Shown piece after piece: positions 1 through 5,442 of a stretch of DNA of 6,318 nucleotides. The DNA is from Betaproteobacteria bacterium (lineage in GTDB: Bacteria > Pseudomonadota > Gammaproteobacteria > Burkholderiales > Rhodocyclaceae). The translations under genes and the position numbers were made by a program. The notes beneath the pieces are model-generated. The model was not told the DNA's origin, searched no databases, and saw only the letters and a program-made list of their open reading frames with translations. The stretch spans positions 1 through 6,318 of the forward strand of contig JAPTVL010000217.1 of NCBI GenBank assembly GCA_028065725.1, given 5' to 3'. Each line of letters opens with the position of its first letter. The stretch's first letter is position 1.

Positions 1-1340
1 CCTCCGTCTGCAAGCGTCCCGTTCGCATCGCTAAACGTGACCACATGGCCAGGCGTGATGCTGCCTGCTCCGCTCACAGCAGCCACCGTCGTCTGCGCAG
101 AGGAAAGAGCCGGGCCCTCTTTGATGGTGCCCGTCGCGTCGTTGAATTCAGCTAGCTTTCCGGCGGTCGTCGTGCCGTAAACCGCCGCCACCGTCCCGGT
201 ATTGCTCGATGCGTTGGCCAAGGCAGCCGTGCCCATTTCAGTTGCCGACAGGTGCAGGTAGGTGCCGTCGAATCGCGCCGAGACAAGGTTTCCGGCCACC
301 AGTTCGCCGCCGGCCAGCGCAATCGGGCCGCTCGGTCCATCCTTGCGCAGCGCGATGGTCCCAAAGGTTCCGACGGTCAATGTCGTCGCGCCGGTGTTCG
401 TCAGGCCGGTGCCGACCTCCCAGGCGACCGCGCTGCCTGTAGCGAGCGAGAGCATCGTCGCTGGCGTGGCGATCGTCTGTGCATTCGCCGTGCCGGTCGA
501 GGTGCCGCACCAGTAGGGCCATGCGCCGCTGCCTCCGCCTACCTCCGTCCATACCGCCGTCGATGCGCTGCCGGTCGTGGTGCAGACCCATAGTGCGTTG
601 TGCGCGATGTCGTAGGCCACGGTCGGGAACGCCGTTACGGCTGCCGCTGCGGTGCCTGCCAGTTGCCCATTCGGGTTGCCGGCGCAGACCTGGAAAGTCT
701 GCCCGATGCCGGCCGAGATGAACGGCGCGCCGCCGGCGATGGCAATATTGCCGGTCGTGATGCTCGCCGCGCCGTAAGCCACGGTCACGACGTAGGCCGC
801 GATGAAGCCGGCATCGACCGCCGGCGTCGTCTGCGTGCCAGTCGTCGCCGCAGTGCCCGCCTTGACCTGCACCACGCACTCGTCTGAGCGTACCGTGTTG
901 CTGGGCACGCCGGAACCGTTCGGCCCGTTGTAGGGCACCGTCGGATTGCTGGCGTCGTAGAACGGCAGCACCACGGGGTCAATGTCGGCCTCAAGGAATC
1001 CGACCTCGACGAGGTAGTTGATCGACTGGCCGGCCGTGCCCGGCGCCGGGCAGTTGAGCACCGTCGGCGTCCAGACAACACCCTGCTTGAGCACCGTGCG
1101 AGAGTCGGCGGGGAGTGATGAAAACGCCGTGGCATCGGCGACTTCGGACTGGTAAATCTGGCCGGGCGCGACGGACACGGTAAGACCGGTGCCTGGCGTA
1201 CAGGCGAGACCTTGCAACAGCGGCCCGCTGCCCAGCGCCGCCGCAGCGAGTTGCGCCAGCCCCAGCAGTGCGAACTTCTGCGCATTCAGCAGGTCGGTTT
1301 CCTGCGGCTGCTCGAAGGGGTAAATCAACAGTCTGTCCAC
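1..1340 (-). CDS. Tail-fibre protein, 3'-partial
   Basis: An uninterrupted frame from GTG 1340 to the left edge, 446 residues seen, with the C-terminus missing. It begins VDRLLIYPFEQPQETDLLNA, an N-terminus I associate with fibre proteins of Mu-like prophages, and is likely the baseplate-attached end. Residues 50-120 are beta-rich with Val-Ala-Pro-Gly-Gln-Ile-Tyr at 57-63. An Ala-x-Trp-Val-Cys-Thr-Thr segment follows at 249-255. Residues about 277-365 form a module common in fibres: an Asn-Ala-Gln-Thr-Ile-Ala start, Asn-Thr-Gly-Ala-Thr-Thr-Leu-Thr-Val at 315-323, then a Phe-Asp-Gly-Thr-Tyr-Leu-His-Leu end at 357-364. Near the edge are two copies of a Gly-x-x-x-x-Phe-x-Asp-Ala-x-Gly-Thr repeat. 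The start is set by AGGAG five bases upstream. No stop is seen, so the receptor-binding tip lies outside. The role is host recognition by family; the specificity cannot be read here. Confidence 0.85.
   Translation of the reverse strand, partial: MDRLLIYPFEQPQETDLLNAQKFALLGLAQLAAAALGSGPLLQGLACTPGTGLTVSVAPGQIYQSEVADATAFSSLPADSRTVLKQGVVWTPTVLNCPAPGTAGQSINYLVEVGFLEADIDPVVLPFYDASNPTVPYNGPNGSGVPSNTVRSDECVVQVKAGTAATTGTQTTPAVDAGFIAAYVVTVAYGAASITTGNIAIAGGAPFISAGIGQTFQVCAGNPNGQLAGTAAAAVTAFPTVAYDIAHNALWVCTTTGSASTAVWTEVGGGSGAWPYWCGTSTGTANAQTIATPATMLSLATGSAVAWEVGTGLTNTGATTLTVGTFGTIALRKDGPSGPIALAGGELVAGNLVSARFDGTYLHLSATEMGTAALANASSNTGTVAAVYGTTTAGKLAEFNDATGTIKEGPALSSAQTTVAAVSGAGSITPGHVVTFSDANGTLADG
3..164 (-). 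repeat. Two protein-level tandem repeats in the fibre
   Basis: Fibre residues 393-409 (AGKLAEFNDATGTIKEG, bases 114-164) and 430-446 (PGHVVTFSDANGTLADG, bases 3-53) match in spacing of Gly, Phe, Asp, Ala, Gly, Thr and Gly. The period is 37 codons. Such units often occur in series in phage fibres, so more may lie beyond the left edge. The similarity is at protein level, not a DNA-identical repeat. Confidence 0.55.
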
Positions 1341-1345
1341 GCGAT

Positions 1346-1350
1346 CTCCT
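1346..1350 (-). promoter_or_regulatory. Shine-Dalgarno site of the tail-fibre gene
   Basis: AGGAG on the minus strand, five bases before the GTG start at 1340. It sits in the only intergenic gap of notable size (16 bases) and decides the start of the fibre gene. The other junctions in this operon overlap or show only weak purine tracts, so the fibre can be translated independently of the genes before it. Confidence 0.75.
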
Positions 1351-1356
1351 AGAGCA

Positions 1357-1947
1357 TCAGTTGTTGAGTTGAACGTACAGCGTCGAGCCAGTCGGGCGAA
1401 CAGAATCGACGGCGGCGTAGATGTCGGAATCCTGGACTCCGTATTGCAACGATCCGACCAGAGGCCTGTAGGCGATGACAAATGCCATGTTCCGCGGCAG
1501 AAGCTGGCTGCCGTAGGCGCCCGATACTCCATAGCCATAGCCGGCCGCGCCGTAGCCGCCGGTATCCACCGGGCGGCGAGGTTCGACCAGCCGCGGCGCG
1601 CGGCCGGTGATGTCGGTCAGCACCTTGACTACAGCGTTGCGCGTGGCGCGCTCGCGCATGATCGAGGCGATGATGATCGCCCGGTAGCTGGCGTCCGTCT
1701 GGCCCTGGCGCCGCAGCAGTCCGCCCCCAAACCAGTCGGCGGCGATCATGTCCAGCCAGCCGTCCGTCGCCGTCCTGATGCGCGTCTGGAGGGCGGCGTA
1801 GGCATAGAGCGAATAGCAGAAGGCCCCGGCCTCCGCGAGCCCCGTCAGAAGCGCGGAAATGATCGGCGCCTGCGACAGGTCGCCGAACCATGGCGGCAGG
1901 GTCGCTTTCAGGCGGCCGAGGACATCTGCTTGATCTCCGGTAGCCAC
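1357..1947 (-). CDS. Tail protein in the gpI / Mu gp48 position
   Basis: A 196-residue protein using a GTG start at 1947, two bases after the J-like stop, with no good ribosome site of its own, so probably translated by reinitiation. The place after J is that of P2 gpI, Mu gp48 and PBSX XkdU, proteins that link the baseplate wedge to the tail fibre. Residues 15-75 look helical (LPPWFGDLSQAPIISALLTG at 17-36, then TATDGWLDMIAADWFGG at 59-75), with SYRAIIIASIMRERATRNAV at 88-107 and a helix-turn Val-Leu-Thr-Asp-Ile-Thr-Gly-Arg at 109-116. Residues 130-147 form a Gly/Tyr-rich loop, and the C-terminal part is beta (NMAFVIAYRP at 153-162). Internal features resemble phage proteins of the same place that I have seen annotated only as tail or hypothetical protein. 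Function is by position; membership in DUF2313 is not certain. Confidence 0.75.
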   Translation of the reverse strand: MATGDQADVLGRLKATLPPWFGDLSQAPIISALLTGLAEAGAFCYSLYAYAALQTRIRTATDGWLDMIAADWFGGGLLRRQGQTDASYRAIIIASIMRERATRNAVVKVLTDITGRAPRLVEPRRPVDTGGYGAAGYGYGVSGAYGSQLLPRNMAFVIAYRPLVGSLQYGVQDSDIYAAVDSVRPTGSTLYVQLNN

Positions 1948-1949
1948 GA

Positions 1950-3074
1950 TCAGGACACCGTGACCGTGCCGGCCTTGATGACCTGCTGCTGCGTAGCCGT
2001 CAAGTCTGCCGTCCCGCTGTTGAGCGTGATGACAGAGACGTTGGTCACACCGCCGACGCCATACGCCACGGCCGCGAGCTGCGTGTAGGGCAGCGTGGCG
2101 CCGATGGGCAGCGCGTCGATGTAGGCCTGCAGCGCCGCCTGCACTGCAGTAGCCACCGTGGCATGCACGTAGCCCGAGCCGGTCGTGATCGTCATGGCGA
2201 CGTTGGCCGTGACCACCACCGGCGCATATACCCCGAAGGTGCTGGTGACCGGCCGCACGGCATCGATCGCATTCGAGACGGCGGTGATAAACGAGCCCGG
2301 CGGCGATCCGCTGCCGTCATCGACGACGACGTAGAAATAGTCGAGTTGCGCCGCGCCGGCGTAGGTCAGGTTCTCGGTCAGCACGAAATTGACGCCCGTC
2401 TGAATCGACGTGATCGCGTAACTGATTGCGGCCTTCGTCGCCTTCGACAGACTAGCGATGTAATTCACGAAGCGCACGCGCAAGGCCGAGTCGGTTTCGG
2501 TGTCGACGCCCGCGGTGAATTGCAGTGCGTTGGTGACGGTATCGACGCCGACAATGGCCGTCGTGATGGTGTTGATGAACCCAGGCGCAGCGTTGCCGGC
2601 GCTCCCGGCTGTGACCGCCGTCACATTTACCGTCACGCTGGCGGTGCCCGGCGTCAAGACGTAGCCGCCCAGGCTTGCGCTGTAGGCCGGATTTGTCGTG
2701 TCGAGATTGACGGTGTAGTTCTGCGAGCCGTCGGCGGTCTGCACCGTGGCGCCCACTGGCACTACCGCCTGCAGCGTCGCCGTGAAGCGCGAGAACGTCA
2801 CTGCCCCAGTCGCGGCCACCGCCGGCAGCCGGGTGATGCCATAGTCGGCCATCCATGAATCGAGGTCCGTCGTGTTGCTGCTGGCCGCCCGGGTGATCGC
2901 CAGCAGTTGCAGGATCAGCCCTTGGAGCCACAGCACTACGGCCGCATCCGCCTCCACCACGGCGCGCAGAATGGAACCGATGGTCGTATCCACCAGCGTT
3001 GTCACGGCGCCCTGGATCGCCGTGACCATGTTGGAGACGATCTGGCTGAAACTCTGGGTATTGGGTGTCGTCAT
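1950..3074 (-). CDS. Baseplate J-like wedge protein (Mu gp47 / P2 gpJ / XkdT)
   Basis: A 374-residue protein from ATG 3074. J-like proteins (related to the T4 gp6 core) form the dimeric wedge ring of the baseplate. The N-terminal helix region holds the family's conserved segment around 29-58 (DTTIGSILRAVVEADAAVV, then Trp-Leu-Gln). Next come beta-rich stretches with Pro-Val-Gly-Ala-Thr-Val at 106-111; a GSAGNAAPGFINTI turn at 157-170; and GVDTETDSALRVRFVNYIAS at 189-208, matching the Glu-Thr-x-x-x-Leu-Arg-x-Arg signature of the family. The C-terminal half has VVVDDGSGSPPG at 249-260, VVVTANVAMTI at 286-296, and a final helix-strand domain with YIDALPIGATLPYTQLAAV at 318-336. No Shine-Dalgarno sequence is obvious; the start lies four bases after the wedge stop, so reinitiation is likely. 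Confidence 0.92.
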   Translation of the reverse strand: MTTPNTQSFSQIVSNMVTAIQGAVTTLVDTTIGSILRAVVEADAAVVLWLQGLILQLLAITRAASSNTTDLDSWMADYGITRLPAVAATGAVTFSRFTATLQAVVPVGATVQTADGSQNYTVNLDTTNPAYSASLGGYVLTPGTASVTVNVTAVTAGSAGNAAPGFINTITTAIVGVDTVTNALQFTAGVDTETDSALRVRFVNYIASLSKATKAAISYAITSIQTGVNFVLTENLTYAGAAQLDYFYVVVDDGSGSPPGSFITAVSNAIDAVRPVTSTFGVYAPVVVTANVAMTITTGSGYVHATVATAVQAALQAYIDALPIGATLPYTQLAAVAYGVGGVTNVSVITLNSGTADLTATQQQVIKAGTVTVS

Positions 3075-3078
3075 GGCG

Positions 3079-3477
3079 TCACTGGGTCACGTCGAAGGAG
3101 AGGTACTGCTGGGTGTTCGTCTGCGCGTCGTTGTAGATGATCGAGACGGCGATGCCGTTGGCGATCTTCTGCACGCCGATCTGTGGCTCGGGCGACTTGG
3201 CGACGCAGCTCTCCAGCAGCATCTGTCCGCGGATCAGGGCTCGCAGTTCGGCCTCGTTGAACACGCTGCCGACCTTCGCCGGGAGTCCCGCGCCATAGTC
3301 CTGGTGCCAGAGGTAATCGCCGACGTTGGCCGAACCGTCCGGGTTCGTCGTCGCCGGGTTGGTCATCAGGCGCCGGACGATCCGCTGCTGGCCCTTGGCG
3401 GTTCCCGAGACAGGCATCAGGTCGCCCGTATTGGTCAGCGATATGTCGCCGCCGAAGTATTGATCGAGGTCGTTCAT
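3079..3477 (-). CDS. Baseplate wedge protein, gpW/T4 gp25-like (Mu gp46)
   Basis: A 132-residue protein from ATG 3477, close to the usual size for this family. gp25-like proteins join the inner baseplate ring to the sheath and start sheath polymerisation. Visible marks: a start MNDLDQYFGGDISLTNTGDL; GQQRIVRRLMTNP at 29-41, the early helix with paired Arg; GDYLWHQDYGAGLPAKVG at 53-70, the most typical stretch of the W/gp46 group; an acidic helix FNEAELRALIRGQMLLE at 73-89; and a last beta strand pair (IAVSIIYNDAQT at 109-120). It overlaps the small gene upstream by ATGA and is followed after four bases by the J-like gene, the standard W-J order of P2, Mu and PBSX. Confidence 0.88.
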   Translation of the reverse strand: MNDLDQYFGGDISLTNTGDLMPVSGTAKGQQRIVRRLMTNPATTNPDGSANVGDYLWHQDYGAGLPAKVGSVFNEAELRALIRGQMLLESCVAKSPEPQIGVQKIANGIAVSIIYNDAQTNTQQYLSFDVTQ

Positions 3478-3686
3478 GCGACCGTGCCCGTATTGGTACC
3501 GCCCTGAGCATCGGTCGTGGTCACGACGGCGTTCGCGTGAATCTCGTCGATGATCCCCTGGCAGAAAGCTTCCAGGATCGCCAACTGGTAACCGTTGATC
3601 GAGCCGGCGCCGACCACCTGTTGATGCGCAACGCCGAGCACGTAGGTCTGGATGCGGGAAGCCATGCTGGTATTCGAGAGGGCCAT
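3474..3686 (-). CDS. Small phage protein of unknown function between spike and wedge genes
   Basis: A 70-residue protein that I cannot assign to a named family. I chose ATG 3686, which overlaps the spike stop as TAATG, over an upstream start that would lie inside the spike gene and add 22 Arg/His-rich residues foreign to the rest. Residues 1-50 look helical with alternating hydrophobic positions (ILEAFCQGIIDEIHANAVV at 37-55), and the last 15 or so are flexible and rich in Thr and Gly. There is no signal peptide or clear membrane segment. It overlaps the wedge gene by ATGA, so it is translated with the spike and wedge. Small proteins with a helical body and a Val-Val-Thr tail occur in the same place in other Mu-like baseplate clusters, from memory. 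A role in spike assembly, tip capping or baseplate stoichiometry is only inference. Confidence 0.75.
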   Translation of the reverse strand: MALSNTSMASRIQTYVLGVAHQQVVGAGSINGYQLAILEAFCQGIIDEIHANAVVTTTDAQGGTNTGTVA

Positions 3687-4291
3687 TACAGTGTCCCCGT
3701 CACGGTGCCTGAAATCTGCGGATGCGGCGCGCCGGTGAAGGCGCAGACACAAACCCCCTGCACTACGCCGACATCGGAGCCGCCGCCGCCGTTCAGGTCG
3801 ATCCCCGCGGCATTGACAGTTGCCTTCCCTCCCGCTGTCACCGTGGCCGTTCCCGTCACGTTGGCGGTCAGATTTGCGCCCACCGTCGCCGTCATGTTCG
3901 CGTGAGAAATCACCTCCACGCTGCCGTCGTTGTGGAACTTGAGCGCGGAACCGGACTGATGCACGAGCCAGAATTCGCCGCTCGGTACCGCCAGCGGGCG
4001 CTGCGCGTTGGAGAAGAATCGGCCGACGATGAACCCGGCCTCGGCGCTTCCCTCTTGGAACTCGACCTGCACCTGATCACCGACGCTCGGCGGGCAGAAC
4101 AATCCCCACGTCTCGCCGATCCAAGGGGACAGCACCGGCAGCCAGCCCGTCTCCGTTCCCTCCGGTTGTAGCTGTACCTTGGCGCAGTAGTCCGCAGGGT
4201 TGTAGGCAGACACGATGCCGATGCGCGTCTCAGCGCGCCCGCTGGCGGCAAGCTGCGCCTGGCGCGCCATCGCATTCAAGAGTCTTTTCAT
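3686..4291 (-). CDS. Baseplate assembly protein V / tail spike (Mu gp45-like)
   Basis: A 201-residue protein starting at ATG 4291. It should form the trimeric needle below the hub that pierces the outer membrane. Residues 22-95 look like the N-terminal OB fold: RIGIVSAYNPADYCAKVQLQ at 23-42, Trp-Leu-Pro-Val-Leu-Ser at 50-55, then PSVGDQVQVEFQEGSAEAGF at 68-87. Residues 105-130 include LVHQSGSALKFHNDGSVEV. Residues 133-162 alternate Thr, Ala, Val and Gly (Thr-Ala-Thr-Val, Thr-Ala-Asn-Val, Thr-Ala-Thr-Val), which fits an intertwined triple-stranded beta helix, followed by Ile-Asp-Leu-Asn and four Gly at 164-171. The last 28 residues hold CVCAFTGAPHPQISGTV, a compact tip with Cys181, Cys183 and His190. 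The stop and the next start share a base (TAATG). Assignment is strong from fold pattern and gene order. Confidence 0.9.
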   Translation of the reverse strand: MKRLLNAMARQAQLAASGRAETRIGIVSAYNPADYCAKVQLQPEGTETGWLPVLSPWIGETWGLFCPPSVGDQVQVEFQEGSAEAGFIVGRFFSNAQRPLAVPSGEFWLVHQSGSALKFHNDGSVEVISHANMTATVGANLTANVTGTATVTAGGKATVNAAGIDLNGGGGSDVGVVQGVCVCAFTGAPHPQISGTVTGTL

Positions 4292-5442
4292 GCCACCACC
4301 ACGCTTTCCGGCGAATGATTCTTCGCCCGCACGTTCATGCTGTAGCCCTGCGCCATGCTCATCCGGCGCGTGACAGACTCCGGGAAGTAGTTTTGATCGA
4401 ACGCCGTCGCGGTGCCCTGCAAGCGGATGACGCTGGTCACGTCGAGAAGGTCATCGGCCGGCATCGTCGCGGCCAGGCGCATCTCGTGCCGCGATAGGTC
4501 TGCCAGAATCGACTGCGCCTTCTGAAGCGCGGCATCCGGCGTCAGGTTCGGGATCGTGTAGCTGTAGTTCTGCGCCGTGACCGTCTTCGACTCAGGCGCC
4601 CCCGTCTGCGGCGCGCCGGCGACCAAGAGGCCATTCTTCGTCGCGCGCACGGTCTTGCTGAACCCCTTCGCCTGCTTCTGGTTCCAGCTATGCACCGTCA
4701 CGATGATGTCGCGCGCCAGAGTCAGGTTCCGGCTTAACGTGATGGCGGCCCCGTTGAATACCGGGCTACCGCTGTCGGAGGTCGGCGGCTGCCAGTCCAG
4801 CACGTAGGCCGATGCCGTCGCCGGGTCAGGCTTGGGCTCAAAGTGCAATTCCTGCCCGCGCACATAGACGATGAACTGTTCCTCGTGCGCGAGCCACGTC
4901 AGCAAGTCCCATTCGCTGCGCTCATCGGTCAGGCGCACATGGTCAATTTCGTAGTAACGCCCGACTTTCGTCGGCGTCGCCGTGACTACCGGCGTCAAGC
5001 CGTGGCGCGCCGCCAGCGCCGTGGCGATGTCCGATGAGGTCTTGTTCGGCCACTTCTCCGTCGTCTTCGTGTCGATCAGGAGCGACGTCAGATCGCGCCC
5101 GGTCAGTTCCACGGTGTTTTTCACCGGATCGAAGATCACCTCGTCCGGGTTTCCGTACATCCAGCGGACCAATTCGGATTCCACCGGCGCCGACGGGTCG
5201 GACGGGAAGCCGGCCAGAATCTCGACCGGCGTTGTGGTCGTGAGCGCGGCGAACCACGCCGCATCCACCGGCATGCCGGGCGTCGCCAGGGCGAAGCTCA
5301 CGCGGAAGGTGTCCGCCTGGTAGAAAATGTTGGTGTCGACCTCCCACTCGATCCAGCCGGGAACGGCCACGCCGCCCAGCTTGATGATGGCGCGCGGCTG
5401 GCGCGCGGCCGGGACGCTCGGTACTGTGTTGAGGTCAGCCAT
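4288..5442 (-). CDS. Baseplate hub protein, phage late control D (gpD / Mu gp44 / XkdQ) family
   Basis: A 384-residue protein starting at ATG 5442, which overlaps the stop of the LysM protein. It is the expected trimeric hub (T4 gp27-like) that joins the tail tube to the spike. Supporting marks: an N-terminal beta-rich part with GWIEWEVDTNIFYQADTFRV at 29-48; a Thr-Gly-Arg-Asp-Leu-Thr-x-Leu-Leu-Ile-Asp motif at 114-124, typical of the family; WDLLTWLAHEEQFIVYVRGQ at 178-197 with Leu-His-Phe after it; and a C-terminal beta domain with a Pro-Ala-Asp-Asp-Leu-Leu-Asp-Val segment at 328-335. The length is usual for D-like hubs. It lies directly before the spike gene, overlapping it by four bases (ATGA), as in Mu and PBSX. 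The D name reflects the P2 late-control phenotype; the structural role is what the family does. No catalytic residues are expected. Confidence 0.9.
   Translation of the reverse strand: MADLNTVPSVPAARQPRAIIKLGGVAVPGWIEWEVDTNIFYQADTFRVSFALATPGMPVDAAWFAALTTTTPVEILAGFPSDPSAPVESELVRWMYGNPDEVIFDPVKNTVELTGRDLTSLLIDTKTTEKWPNKTSSDIATALAARHGLTPVVTATPTKVGRYYEIDHVRLTDERSEWDLLTWLAHEEQFIVYVRGQELHFEPKPDPATASAYVLDWQPPTSDSGSPVFNGAAITLSRNLTLARDIIVTVHSWNQKQAKGFSKTVRATKNGLLVAGAPQTGAPESKTVTAQNYSYTIPNLTPDAALQKAQSILADLSRHEMRLAATMPADDLLDVTSVIRLQGTATAFDQNYFPESVTRRMSMAQGYSMNVRAKNHSPESVVVA

Noticed and set aside
238..1285. Two minus-strand frames (238-879 and 785-1285) in the fibre region.
   Set aside because: They are out of frame with the continuous 446-residue fibre frame that begins at GTG 1340 and reaches the window edge; their Arg-rich or Gly/Arg/Asp-rich make-up is typical of shadow frames.
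1369..2088. A 239-residue open frame on the plus strand opposite the gp48-like gene and the end of the J-like gene.
   Set aside because: It is antisense to two well-supported genes, is rich in Arg, Ala and Gly with no recognisable domain, and is expected by chance in high-GC DNA.
2163..3507. Two long plus-strand frames (2163-2858 and 2872-3507) opposite the J-like and wedge genes.
   Set aside because: Both are Arg/His-rich shadow translations of strongly assigned baseplate genes and lack a fitting ribosome site or family pattern.
3687..3752. An upstream start at 3752 for the small gene.
   Set aside because: It would lie wholly within the spike gene and add 22 Arg/His-rich residues unlike the rest; ATG 3686 overlaps the spike stop in the usual coupled way.
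3806..3904. The Thr/Ala/Val repeats of the spike as a possible DNA repeat or recombination site.
   Set aside because: The periodicity is at the protein level and is well explained by the triple-stranded beta helix of phage spikes; the DNA is not tandemly identical.
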